Source of the DNA: Natronoglomus mannanivorans | GTDB lineage: Archaea > Halobacteriota > Halobacteria > Halobacteriales > Natrialbaceae | DNA length: 64,000 bases | Assembly: GCA_025517485.1 (NCBI GenBank) | Contig: JAOPKB010000019.1 | Coordinates: 43,779 to 107,778 of the forward strand | Direction of reading: 5' to 3' | Part shown: piece after piece, positions 48,214 to 57,312 of the stretch | Layout: the number at the start of each line of letters is the position of its first letter | Numbering within the stretch: the first letter of the stretch is position 1 | Program-made: the position numbers and the translations under genes | Notes under the pieces: model-generated | What the model was told of the DNA's origin: nothing | The model's input: the letters and a program-made list of their open reading frames with translations, nothing else | Database searches by the model: none

Positions 48214-49932
48214 CTACCAGTGGACTTCAGCGTGACCGTTATCGCAGTCTACTGTTCGCATCGGGACCTCGTCGTAAACGTCGCGATCTTCGTAGAGGGG
48301 AGCGTACGTACCAGACGGTGAGATCGACATAACGTCGTCACCGCGCCACTCCATTGTGTAATCCTCCCCGCCCGCCCGTTCGACGGTTCGCCGCTCGTCC
48401 ACGGGGAATCGAACCGAAACGCGCTCTCCCCCGGAAACGTCATGCAGCCCGATGAACGGGCCCTCCCAGAACCCCTCATCGCCGAGTTCTCGATCGTCAC
48501 CATCCTGTGTGAGGGAGACGGTGTATGGGTCGACCCACGAGGGGATGCGGATCCGCAACTCGGGGGCGTCCCGTTCGAGGGTCACGTCGATTCGTCCCTC
48601 GTGGGGGAGATAACTCGCTACGGTGGCCCATTCCGACAAATTGTTGATGAGGAGGTTCACAGAGACGATGCCTTCCGATTCCGTTACGGCGTTGTCCCAG
48701 GCGAGAAAGAGACCACGGGTTCCAGAGGCGTTACAACACATCATGACGTCCGGATCGTCGCCCACATCGCACACGAAGTCGTTCGGGGCGGCCCAGCCCG
48801 GAAACGTGCCCCTCGATCGCGATGCGACGTTTCGATACGCGTCATCCGCCGCTTCGTCTTCGGATTCGACTATCCAGTCGGTATCGAGGAGTTGCGTCTC
48901 CACGAGGTGATTGCGGACGAACCGCTCAACCGTTTCCCAGTACTCAACGTAGCCGTTCTCGGCCAAGAGGATACCGAGCTCGACCATATCTGTCAGCGTG
49001 CACGTTTCGTGTTTTTTGTCGTAGTCATCGTGCAACGCGCTGGGGAACCAACCGAATTCCGTTCCCTGTGTCAGGGCCCATTCGTAGACCTTCTTCGCCC
49101 AATTCACGTAGAACGCATTTCCCGTTACCGCACCGAAGCGAGCGATGGAAGTAACGCTCACCATGCGACTGTGGAAGTGGCCGGTTCGGAACTCGGTCCC
49201 ATCATTGAAGCTCCCGTCCTCGTTGAACGATCCGCTGTGAATCACTGTGTGACGGGCGAAGTTTCTCGCCAACTCCAGCGCGTCTCGGTTTCCTGTTTCC
49301 TCGTAGTACTTCGTGAGCGGATTGATCATCCGGGCGCTGGTGTGGGACGGATCGATGTTGATCCCGAGGTACATCATGTCCTCGGAGGGCCACCCATCGC
49401 GCGTGTACTCGACGGCAGGGAAGTACCAGTAGTCCTGTTTCGCGAGGTGCGGGTGCCCGCTTTTCACCGAAATTCTCTTGAGCGCCGCGCAGAGGTTATC
49501 AGCCGCCGCCTTGGTGTCCGGATCCCCGGACTCCAGATACCAGGTCGTCAGGCCGAGGAGCACCGATCGCTGGTCGTGCATGTTCGCTCGAGCGACGCTT
49601 GTATCGGTCTCCTCGCGGTAGTTCAGCCCGTCTTCGTCGAACATATCCAGAAGCTTCTGTCGGAACCGTTCTTCCACGTCCAGCGCATCCGCCGTATCGC
49701 ACAGTTTTCGCGCGAGGACGAACGCGCTGACCATCCGACCGACGCTGCTTCCGAAGTCCCACCCGGAATGGCCCAGATGAGCCGGCTCATCGGAGAGATC
49801 ACCGGTCATGTACGGGCGGCAATCGGCGTCCTCGTCCACGTACTGAGTCAGGGCGTTGAGCGCCTCGGTTGCGCGGTCTCGCAGGAACAACGTATCGGGC
49901 AGCGTTACGCTATCGGAACTTCGATCCTCCAT
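48214..49932 (-). CDS. GH127-superfamily (beta-L-arabinofuranosidase-like) protein
   Basis: This 572-aa protein is an (alpha/alpha)6 barrel followed by beta domains. In GH127 HypBA1 a zinc ion is held by Glu338, Cys340 and the Cys417-Cys418 pair, one Cys being the nucleophile. Here HETC supplies Glu309 and Cys311, and MMCCNASG supplies Cys399-Cys400, so the full metal and nucleophile set is kept with similar spacing. The protein otherwise differs from typical GH127, so it may be a GH127-related family with another sugar (GH127, GH142 and GH146 share the fold). Likely cytoplasmic and acting on oligosaccharides. Confidence 0.7.
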   Translation of the reverse strand: MEDRSSDSVTLPDTLFLRDRATEALNALTQYVDEDADCRPYMTGDLSDEPAHLGHSGWDFGSSVGRMVSAFVLARKLCDTADALDVEERFRQKLLDMFDEDGLNYREETDTSVARANMHDQRSVLLGLTTWYLESGDPDTKAAADNLCAALKRISVKSGHPHLAKQDYWYFPAVEYTRDGWPSEDMMYLGINIDPSHTSARMINPLTKYYEETGNRDALELARNFARHTVIHSGSFNEDGSFNDGTEFRTGHFHSRMVSVTSIARFGAVTGNAFYVNWAKKVYEWALTQGTEFGWFPSALHDDYDKKHETCTLTDMVELGILLAENGYVEYWETVERFVRNHLVETQLLDTDWIVESEDEAADDAYRNVASRSRGTFPGWAAPNDFVCDVGDDPDVMMCCNASGTRGLFLAWDNAVTESEGIVSVNLLINNLSEWATVASYLPHEGRIDVTLERDAPELRIRIPSWVDPYTVSLTQDGDDRELGDEGFWEGPFIGLHDVSGGERVSVRFPVDERRTVERAGGEDYTMEWRGDDVMSISPSGTYAPLYEDRDVYDEVPMRTVDCDNGHAEVHW

Positions 49933-50249
49933 AATACCAGGTTCTTACGGCGGTACAAGTAGGTTTGGGTGATAGTCGCGCGATCGGCAAGTGGGGCAAA
50001 ATCGACTTCGACCGTTGACCGGGATCCGCTGCGACAATAGGGACTCTGGTCGAGAAACGTCGGGGCGTGATCGCTAGGATATCGGACGGCAGTTTCATCG
50101 GCCGGTCATCGCGGGGAAGATCGGTCCTCACCCTCCTACGTCACCCATCGCCTCACGTCGCGAAATCTCGTTAAAGGCACAAGGTAACGACAAAATGGAT
50201 CGGCGTTGAATCACCAACTTTCGAAAATAGCAGAAACAAGGCTCGGAAA
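49933..50249. other. Intergenic region upstream of the GH127-like gene
   Basis: These 317 bases between two minus-strand genes hold the GH127-like promoter region and the 3' flank of the IclR gene. I see no gene, no copy of the 22-bp palindrome and no clear repeat. Confidence 0.5.
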
Positions 50250-51035
50250 TCAGGAAAGACGGATGTCGAACTCGAATTCGGTGGTAGTGGCTCGGATAAT
50301 CGTTGGGAGTTCCTCCTCCCAGAATTCGCCGGTAAGACGATCGGCGGGACCGCCGACGCTCAATGCGCCGATCACCTGATCGTTTTCATCGGTGACGGCT
50401 CCGCCGACCGAACGAATCCCCGAGATCATCTCCTCGTCGTTGCGCGCGAACCCCTGTTCTCTGATAGTCTCGAGCTCGTCGAGCAGGGCGTCTCGATCAG
50501 TTATCGTGTTGGGCGTCTTCGCGGCCAGCCCCCACTTGTCGATGATCTGCTCGACGCGTTCGTCGGGTAGCGCGGCGAGGATCGCTTTTCCAGCCGCGAT
50601 CAGGTGCAGATACTCCCGGTTGCCTTGTGAGGAGTGCTCCCACGTACGTTGCTCTCCGGGATTGTTCTGGACGTACACGCCTCGGCCGTGTTCTTCGACG
50701 ATAAAGTTCGTCCGACACTGCGTTTGCTGGACGAGCTGCTCGACGTAGTTCGTCGCGATTTGATATTCTTGTTGGCGGGTGAGAAAATCCGCGTACCGGA
50801 GAAACGTCCAACTCACGTGATACTGATCGCCGCGTTGCACCAAGTACTCGGCACGCTTGAGCGTCGCGAGGTGGCCGTGGGCGGTGCTGGGCGACATACC
50901 GAGTCCCTCGGCGACCTGCGTCACGCCGCCGCCGTCTAACTCCATGACGAACTCTAAAACTTCGAGAGAGCGTTCGGTCGTTTTTAGCGTGCGCCGGGGT
51001 TCGGAGTCAGCCGGTCCGTCCGTCGGTAGGCCCAT
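50250..51035 (-). CDS. IclR-family transcriptional regulator, copy 1
   Basis: This is a 261-aa protein, starting at MGLPTDGPAD. The start is supported by a TATA-like box 28 bases upstream and removes a twelve-residue extension. The N-terminal winged helix is at about 15-80 (VTQVAEGLGMSPSTAHGHL recognition region). The C-terminal IclR effector domain (about 90-260) includes EEHGRGVYV and ISGIRSVGGAVTDENDQVIGALSVGGP. Such proteins bind a metabolite, usually a sugar acid or aromatic acid, and repress or activate catabolic genes. It is divergent from a second IclR gene, with the perfect palindrome between them. Confidence 0.9.
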   Translation of the reverse strand: MGLPTDGPADSEPRRTLKTTERSLEVLEFVMELDGGGVTQVAEGLGMSPSTAHGHLATLKRAEYLVQRGDQYHVSWTFLRYADFLTRQQEYQIATNYVEQLVQQTQCRTNFIVEEHGRGVYVQNNPGEQRTWEHSSQGNREYLHLIAAGKAILAALPDERVEQIIDKWGLAAKTPNTITDRDALLDELETIREQGFARNDEEMISGIRSVGGAVTDENDQVIGALSVGGPADRLTGEFWEEELPTIIRATTTEFEFDIRLS

Positions 51036-51059
51036 GTCCTCCTCTAACACAACATATGT

Positions 51060-51067
51060 AATAAAAT
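51060..51067 (-). promoter_or_regulatory. TATA-like box for IclR copy 1
   Basis: On the minus strand TTTATTA is centred about 28 bases before the ATG at 51035, fitting a leaderless transcript. Confidence 0.5.
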
Positions 51068-51071
51068 TCAC

Positions 51072-51733
51072 GATGTACGAATCGTCATGGCGAAATAAAA
51101 ATGCAATAGAAGACCATACGCTATTTCCTGTACTATTTTGCGTGAAGTCCTCGAGAAGAACGAGTAGCGAGAAGACGAATGGAACACGGTACCGAATACC
51201 AATGTTGAATTACGCTGCGACTATCGATCCACTCACCGATAGAACAGCGGAAATCGACCGGTTTCGTCTCGATCCTGTCGATTCGAGAAATCCGTATCCG
51301 CCTGATGGACCATCAATTACAATCATATGATTGTAATCACAAGGCAGGACCGATGGCAACTATGCGCACACGAGCATGCAAGGCGGGATCGATTTCTCGA
51401 TTGGACGTTAAGACGGTAACAGGACTGGTGATATCATAGAAGTACTTGATTCGAAATATGTGAATCGGTCGTTCTGGGAGAAAGGGTCGTTACCCCCAGA
51501 TGAGAAGGAATACGCCGTCTACGGTGAATTCGCATCCGCCGAAAGGTAACTCGAAGAACCGCTGTGGTTGAGAGAGGGCTAGAGTGCAGGCAGCCTTCTG
51601 TATTCAATATTATATCAAACCGACGGTGGGATTCGCGCTTCCTTGGGGGAAGATCGCTCGTCCCTTACTCTTTGCCAGTGGGGAGGCGAGTATCACCGTC
51701 AAGAGGAGGGTGCCACTCGCCAGAACATTAATG
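51072..51733. other. Long divergent control region between two IclR genes
   Basis: This stretch of about 660 bases contains no gene I can support. It carries the perfect 22-bp palindrome at 51316. A short coding-like piece around 51430-51550 (frame reading VNRSFWEKGSLPPDEKEYAVYGEF before a stop) may be a gene scrap of unknown origin. Confidence 0.5.
51316..51337. promoter_or_regulatory. Perfect 22-bp palindromic operator candidate, copy 3
   Basis: ATTACAATCAT is followed directly by its exact reverse complement ATGATTGTAAT. It is located in the divergent IclR-IclR interval, 281 bases from one start and 421 from the other. Three related sites occur elsewhere in the window (7856, 26054, 61507). 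The expected chance of a perfect 22-bp palindrome in 64 kb is very small. Most simply it is the binding site of one of the two adjacent IclR regulators. Confidence 0.7.
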
Positions 51734-51739
51734 ATATAT
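51734..51739 (+). promoter_or_regulatory. TATA-like box for IclR copy 2
   Basis: ATATAT is centred about 22 bases before the ATG at 51758, slightly close but the best candidate, and it argues against the much longer open frame from 51584. Confidence 0.4.
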
Positions 51740-51757
51740 CGTCTCGATTCAGTTACC

Positions 51758-52519
51758 ATGAGCATTGGAGTGACGTCGTTAAAGGCGACTAAGACTACCC
51801 TCGAAATAATCAATTCGGTCCAAGAACTCAACGGCGCGGGAGTCTCGGAACTCGCTGAACGGCTCGGAAAACCGACGAGCACCGTCCACGATCACCTCCG
51901 GACGCTCGAATCGGAAGAGTACCTAGTCAAACAGGACGGGACCTACCACATCAGCGCCCGATTCCTCGAACTCGGTGAACAGGTCCGATCGCGTCTGAAG
52001 GTGTACAACATCGCGCGGCCGGAAGTTGACGCGCTGGCCGAGCAATCGGGAGAACACGCGAACCTCTTAGTTGAAGAACACGGGCGCGGCGTATTCGTGT
52101 ACAAATCCCTCGGACCGGATGCCGTCCAACTTGATACACATGCTGGCATGCGCGTACATTTACCAACGACGGCACTCGGCAAGGCGATCCTGGCTAACCG
52201 CCCCCGCCACGAAATCGATGAGATCCTCGATCGTCACGGGCTTCCTCCGGTAACAAAAAACAGCATCACCGACCGCGAGGAATTGTTCGATCAACTCGAG
52301 ACCGTGAGAGAACGTGGGTACGCGGTTGATGACGAGGAACGACTCCCTGGAATGCGTTGTGTCGCTGCGCCGATAACCGATAACACGGACCGTGCAGTCG
52401 CCGCGGTGAGCGTATCGTGTCCGAAGAGCCGTTTGACTGGGAAGCGATTCGAGGAGACGATTCCGAACATGGTATTGCGAAGCGCTAACGTCATCGAAGT
52501 GAATCTCGCATACAGCTGA
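51758..52519 (+). CDS. IclR-family transcriptional regulator, copy 2
   Basis: This is a 253-aa protein, from MSIGVTSLKATKTT. The winged helix is at about 8-70 (VSELAERLGKPTSTVHDHL) and the effector domain at about 80-250, with VEEHGRGVFVYKSLG, LPTTALGKAILANRP and DDEERLPGMRCVAAPITD. The longer frame upstream is rejected because the transcript probably starts near the ATG. It is closely related to the dead IclR gene at 59947-60722, and its C-terminal domain resembles that of copy 1. Confidence 0.9.
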   Translation: MSIGVTSLKATKTTLEIINSVQELNGAGVSELAERLGKPTSTVHDHLRTLESEEYLVKQDGTYHISARFLELGEQVRSRLKVYNIARPEVDALAEQSGEHANLLVEEHGRGVFVYKSLGPDAVQLDTHAGMRVHLPTTALGKAILANRPRHEIDEILDRHGLPPVTKNSITDREELFDQLETVRERGYAVDDEERLPGMRCVAAPITDNTDRAVAAVSVSCPKSRLTGKRFEETIPNMVLRSANVIEVNLAYS

Positions 52520-52757
52520 ACGGATGCGTGAATGGCCCAGCGTGAGCAGTACTTCACGGAGCAGCTGTGGTACCGGCTGTGAGAAGATGATATCGATTTG
52601 AATACAGCCGTCAGAAAAGGGGCGACCAGTGCTTCGACATCCGATCTGTCATTATACGCGAAACAGGGACGTGACTTCTCAGGACGCTACTACTGAGGAG
52701 CGGCGACCACCTCGAGGACGAGGACTACAGTATCACCGAAATCGGTCAACTCCGGTA

Positions 52758-55700
52758 TCAGGAGGTACGTCCGGGAAGGATGTCGAATCGGTAGGTACCG
52801 GATTCGACGTTTACCACGAGGGTATCGTCCTCGCGATCGACGTGCGTTACGCCGGTCGGTAACGCTACCCTGGAACCGTCTTCCCAGAGGACCGTCTCGC
52901 CTTCACAAACCGACATTCCATCATGCTCGAACGGAATTCGAACACAGGCCTTCGCGTTCCACGGAATTTGGACGGTTACGGCGAGGCTGTTGTCCGTACG
53001 CTCCCAACGCGATGCGAGGTCGCCGAGCGGCGTCTCAAGCGTGCCTTCGACCCACTCGAGATCTTCGACGACCGTTGGAGCCACCTCAATCCGATCGAGC
53101 ACTGACCCGTCGCCGAAGTCGATCCCCGCGAGCGTCCGGTAGAACCACTCGGAGACGAAGGTGAACGGCGAATGGTTCAGCGAGTTCATGCCCGAGCCCA
53201 CTTGCTCGTCGCTGTCCCACCGTTCCCACATCGTCGTTGCCCCCTGGTGCACCATGTACATCCACCCCGGCTGCTCGGGCTGGGTCACCACCTCGTACGC
53301 GAGATCCTCGTAGCCGTGGTTTGCTAAGACGTGAATGAGCGGTCGAGTGCCGAGGAACCCGGACCTGAGTTTTCCGTCGTCCTCGCGAACTTTCGTCGCG
53401 AGCGTTTTCACAACCCCGTCGACGTGTTCGTCGGGGACCAAACCGAGGAATAACGGGATGGCGAGGGCTGATTGGGTCCCGGGGCCGTAGGTCGCGGCAT
53501 CAGAGTCGAAGAAGGCGGCGGTGAACGCATCTTCGATGGCAGCAGCTCTGTCACTGTATCTCTCCGCATCAATATCGTATCCCAACACCTCGGCCGCGCG
53601 TCCCACTAGTCGCGTCGTCTGATAGTGAAAGGCGGTTGTGAATAGATCGAACGGCTTGCCTCGGCGGCCGTCGGTGTTTTCGAACGCGAGCCAGTCGCCG
53701 TAGTTGGCGTACTTCTCCGGGAGGATACCGTCTTCGCACTGGTCAAACCAGTAATCGACGTACCGACGCATCCCCTCGTAGTGACGCTCGAGGTGCGCGG
53801 GATCCCCCGTGTGCTGGTAGAGGTACCACGGAATTACGACCCGCGTGACCGACCAAGTGGGGTCCGCCGGTGTCGTTCCGAATCCGGCCGGAACGGTGTC
53901 GGCGACGTATCCGTGTTCGGACTGAGTGTCGTCATGGTCGTCCATCCACTTTCGATGGAACCGAACCGCATCGAAGTTGTAGAGGAACGCTTGGGCGGTG
54001 ATCTGGCCGTCGCCGGTCCAACCAAACCGCTCGTCGCGTTGGGGGCAATCTTCCGGAATTCCGTGGGCGTTTCCGCGTAATCCCCACTTCGCGTTCCGCT
54101 GGATTTGTGTCACGTTCTCGTCGGAGCAGTCGAAGGTACCGCGTTCTGGCATCGACGTGGAAACCACGCACGCTTGGACGTCGTCCTCGGTTAACGTTCC
54201 CGGAAAGCCCTCGACGTGCGCGTATCGGAATCCGTGATAGGTGAACCGGGGGTGGTACCGTTCGCGGTCGTCGCCGCGCGGGACGTACGTGTCGGTCGCA
54301 TCGGCGCTTCGAAGATCGGTCGTTGACAACGCCCCCTCTTCGTCGAGCGCCTCGGCGTGACGCAAGACGATCTCCTCGCCAGCGGTCGGGTTATCTATCC
54401 GGAGATCTAGCCATCCGGTGATGTTCTGTCCGAAGTCGACGAGGTACCCGTTGTCCTGAGAACGGATAGAAACTGGCTCGAGACGATTGACGACGGAGAT
54501 CGGATCCGTTCGCTGGGGGACGAGGTCACCTCCCGGCGCGGGCATTTCGCTCGCGAAGTCCCAGTCGTCGGCGTCGTACCCGGGAACCGACCAGCCGGAT
54601 CGTTCCTTACGTGCGTCGTACCGCTCTCCGTCATAAATGTCATTTTCGACGATCGGGCTCTCCGTGGACCTCCACGAGAGGTCAGTCGAGACGCGTCTGA
54701 CGGTTCCATCCTCATACGTAATATTGAGCTGGCAGATAGCCCGCGGAGAGCCGAACCCAGACCAGTCGCGGTTCCCCCTCGAGAATCGTCCGCGTCCGAG
54801 CCAGAGGCCGATCGCGTTCTCGCCGGCCTTGAGCGCCTCGCTCACGTCGTACGTGTTGTAGAGCACCCGCTCGTCGTACTGTGTCCACGCCGGATCCAGC
54901 ACCGCCTCGCCCATCCGCACCCCGTTCACGTACAGCTCTCCGTACCCGAGGGTCGCAACGTGAATCCGTGCGGTCTCGACGGGTTTTGAGAGTTCGACGG
55001 ACGTTCGAAGTAGCGGCGACCCGGGAGCCGTGGTTGATCGATAAGCACCGTCGACGAGAAGCTCGCGCCCCCAGGTCGCCGTCTCGATCGACGAAGAGGC
55101 CGTAACGGGACGGCCCCGAGCGAGGTCGACGCCGGTTTCATCTCGCACCGCGAGCGCCGCGAGCGCGGCCATCTGCCACGTGCTCATCTCCTCACGAACG
55201 AGATCCGGTTTCCGATAAGAAACCGGGCTAACGGGCGGCGACGTGGGGTCGAACGTGTAGAGATCGGTGAAGGTGACGCGAACGAATCGTCCTGACACGT
55301 CGGCGTCGTGGTCGATGGGGTCCGCGATCGGGTTGTTACGTGTTCCCCCGGCGACATCGACGACCGTCGTCGCGTTCTCGAACGCCGGATCCTCGGCTAC
55401 CTCGATTCGATACCCTTCGGGAAACCCGAACCCGTGAGTACGATCAATCATCTCTCGAGCGCCCTCCGGCTTCAGGTGAGAGTATAACGGTGAGACGACG
55501 GTTCCGTCCGGAGTTCGCGGCCCGTCGAACGGCGCCGCTGGATGGAGTTCGACGGTATCTACGTTCACGTTTTTCCCGAGGTCTACCTGCACCCACTCGG
55601 TCACATCGTCTTCGGTACCGGGATGCCATTGTGTTCGGAATCCGTTCGAATCCCCTTTACCAGGTTGGTACCCGATCCAGTCACCATCCCACGCCGAGAT

Positions 55701-56084
55701 GGATCCGAGAGCAGTGGAAAACTCGCCCACATCACTGTAGGCTGTTGATTCATCACCGTCCCAGATTCGCACCCTCCAGTAGTACGATTCATCCGCCTGC
55801 AACTCAATTCCATCGTGTACGACGCCAACGGATCTATTCGATTCGACCTTGCCACTGTCCCAACAATCCGGATTCCTCTCTTCAAGTGAATTTGGATCTC
55901 GAGAGACCTGAACCTGATACGCCGTTTGTCTTGCGCCGCGGCTTGAGTCCGATACCCTCCAAGAAAACCGCGGTGGTTGCGTAACCTCAACATTATTTGG
56001 ATTTGCTTGGAAGTCGACTTGGAGATCGATGGGCTTGCTGCTGCCAGTATCTCCCAGCCCTGCTCCGGAAGAATTGTTCGACAT
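52758..56084 (-). CDS. GH78 alpha-L-rhamnosidase with inserted F5/8-type carbohydrate-binding domain, copy B
   Basis: This protein of about 1108 aa starts at MSNNSSGAGLG; a TATA box 26 bases upstream supports this start. It has the same layout as the gene at 42485: Fn3-like domain, discoidin-like domain (WVQVDLGKNVNVDTVELHP ... GRFVRVTFTDLY), GH78 beta domains, (alpha/alpha)6 barrel with acid in DCPQRDERFGWTGD and base in ATTMWERWDS, and C-terminal beta domain. DNA at the catalytic base is nearly identical to copy A, although other parts differ. The pair may have different linkage preferences. No signal peptide. Confidence 0.9.
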   Translation of the reverse strand: MSNNSSGAGLGDTGSSKPIDLQVDFQANPNNVEVTQPPRFSWRVSDSSRGARQTAYQVQVSRDPNSLEERNPDCWDSGKVESNRSVGVVHDGIELQADESYYWRVRIWDGDESTAYSDVGEFSTALGSISAWDGDWIGYQPGKGDSNGFRTQWHPGTEDDVTEWVQVDLGKNVNVDTVELHPAAPFDGPRTPDGTVVSPLYSHLKPEGAREMIDRTHGFGFPEGYRIEVAEDPAFENATTVVDVAGGTRNNPIADPIDHDADVSGRFVRVTFTDLYTFDPTSPPVSPVSYRKPDLVREEMSTWQMAALAALAVRDETGVDLARGRPVTASSSIETATWGRELLVDGAYRSTTAPGSPLLRTSVELSKPVETARIHVATLGYGELYVNGVRMGEAVLDPAWTQYDERVLYNTYDVSEALKAGENAIGLWLGRGRFSRGNRDWSGFGSPRAICQLNITYEDGTVRRVSTDLSWRSTESPIVENDIYDGERYDARKERSGWSVPGYDADDWDFASEMPAPGGDLVPQRTDPISVVNRLEPVSIRSQDNGYLVDFGQNITGWLDLRIDNPTAGEEIVLRHAEALDEEGALSTTDLRSADATDTYVPRGDDRERYHPRFTYHGFRYAHVEGFPGTLTEDDVQACVVSTSMPERGTFDCSDENVTQIQRNAKWGLRGNAHGIPEDCPQRDERFGWTGDGQITAQAFLYNFDAVRFHRKWMDDHDDTQSEHGYVADTVPAGFGTTPADPTWSVTRVVIPWYLYQHTGDPAHLERHYEGMRRYVDYWFDQCEDGILPEKYANYGDWLAFENTDGRRGKPFDLFTTAFHYQTTRLVGRAAEVLGYDIDAERYSDRAAAIEDAFTAAFFDSDAATYGPGTQSALAIPLFLGLVPDEHVDGVVKTLATKVREDDGKLRSGFLGTRPLIHVLANHGYEDLAYEVVTQPEQPGWMYMVHQGATTMWERWDSDEQVGSGMNSLNHSPFTFVSEWFYRTLAGIDFGDGSVLDRIEVAPTVVEDLEWVEGTLETPLGDLASRWERTDNSLAVTVQIPWNAKACVRIPFEHDGMSVCEGETVLWEDGSRVALPTGVTHVDREDDTLVVNVESGTYRFDILPGRTS

Positions 56085-56105
56085 ACATGTTAGTCGCACC
56101 ATTCG

Positions 56106-56114
56106 ATAATAAAT
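56106..56114 (-). promoter_or_regulatory. TATA box for GH78 copy B
   Basis: Read on the minus strand, ATTTATTAT is centred 26 bases before the ATG at 56084, supporting a leaderless transcript and this start over 56117. Confidence 0.6.
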
Positions 56115-56130
56115 CATACGCTCTTCTTTA

Positions 56131-57084
56131 GGAGATTGTTGATACTGCTCAGCTGTCGCTGTGGAATCGAAGAGAGCAAGGACACCGCGTCAGCGGTGTC
56201 CGTTAGGCATGATTCCGCTAGATGTGTTTGGGTCGGAATCGACCGTAGCGGACCTGTTGGCGCAGGTTCGCTGGCGTAACGGTGTTACTTGCCCTCCTGC
56301 CGTTCTGACCTAACGGTCAAGAACGGCAGCTATAGCCACTTTCAGCGCTGTCTCTGTAAGAATTGCGACCGCACGTTCAACGACAAGATCGGCACGATCT
56401 TCGCTCATTCGAAAGTCGCGCTCCGAAAGTGGCTATTCTCGATCTACGCGTTTCTCCGATTTAACACGAGTCTTCGCCAACTTCAGCTAGAAATTGACGT
56501 CCAGTACAAAACAATCTACCAGCGCGTCAAGCGCCTTCGCTCGACCTCGTTGGTCCCGTCGAAATCGACGAAGTCTACGTTTCTGCAGGGCTAAAAGGCC
56601 GCGAGCGCGACCAAGAGTCGCGCTCGCGTGGCCTGTCCACGCGTGGACGAGGATCGTACGACCAGGACAAACCGCCGGTGTTCACGATCGTCGATCGCGG
56701 CACCGGCAATCGATACGTGATTTCCGCGAAATCAGCCGATGAATCGACGATTCGGCTCCTTCTCGCGGTTTGCGAGAAGGAGCCATTGACCGTCTACACC
56801 GACGGATTTCGCGCCTACGATCCGGTGGCCGAGGATGACGCTTTCGAGCGCGAATACGTCGTCCACGGCGACGGCGAATACGCTGACGAAAACGTACACT
56901 CAACACCTGCGAGAGCCACGGATTGCTGCTGCGACCGTGGCTCTCGCCTCATCGAGGCATCTCAAAAGATAAGCTCACACAGTATCTCCGAGCGTTTCAA
57001 CTTCGACGCAAGCTACTGCGGAAACCGGTGAGAGAAGCGCTCAAACACGCTATCAAAGCCACACTGTGAGTTCAACAAAGTGCT
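56131..57084 (+). mobile_element. IS1595-type insertion sequence, inactive copy 1
   Basis: The element spans about 950 bases and contains a transposase of the IS1595 kind. The left end GGAGATTGTTGATACT resembles the right end of copy 2 (GGACATTGTTGGTGAA on the minus strand); the right end near 57072-57084 (TCAACAA) has partly diverged. It was inserted just upstream of the GH78 promoter. No clear target duplication was found. Ends are approximate. Confidence 0.65.
56210..57069 (+). pseudogene. IS1595-family transposase with three frameshifts
   Basis: Starting at ATG 56210 (MIPLDVFGSESTVADLL), the frame is lost by a one-base change near 56293, inside the first zinc-ribbon CxxC. A second shift lies near 56537, before the catalytic segment LVGPVEIDEVYVSAGLKGRERD. 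A third lies near 56899, after the segment VYTDGFRAYDP. The last frame ends with a TGA at 57067. Zinc-ribbon cysteines (CRSD..., CKNCDRTF) and the DDE-type blocks are recognisable, so the family is secure. Three lesions mean no active enzyme. Confidence 0.85.
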
Positions 57085-57312
57085 ACATAAGAGCGAATAT
57101 TCAATTGACTGCGACAGAGAGTGCACTGTTTGAGGAATCTCTTGACAACGGCGATCTTGCAATATGGTCTGACATTAATGGTTACGGCTTCATTTATGAA
57201 GCCACAAGAGTTTTTGAATCTTAGTGGATTTATGAACCTTGGATGGATGCTAGAAATTGGCTACCAGAAGAGTCGACAGAAGATATTGAATTCCAAGAAT
57301 CTGGTTTTGTAG
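57085..57312. other. AT-richer stretch with decayed coding sequence
   Basis: Base composition is less GC-rich than the surroundings. One frame reads ESLDNGDLAIWSDINGYGFI followed by stops, suggesting a piece of an unrecognised gene brought in by recombination at the IS. No function can be given. Confidence 0.4.

Noticed and set aside
48442..49962. 506-aa open frame antisense to the GH127-like gene
   Set aside because: Shadow frame: no recognisable motif, and the minus strand carries the zinc/cysteine motif set.
51584..51757. Extended start of IclR copy 2
   Set aside because: A TATA-like box lies just before the ATG at 51758 and IclR proteins normally start close to the winged helix.
52520..52757. 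Possible small gene between IclR copy 2 and GH78 copy B
   Set aside because: Only short pieces (such as GDHLEDEDYSITEIGQLRY) are open, interrupted by stops and with no recognisable family; at most a decayed fragment.
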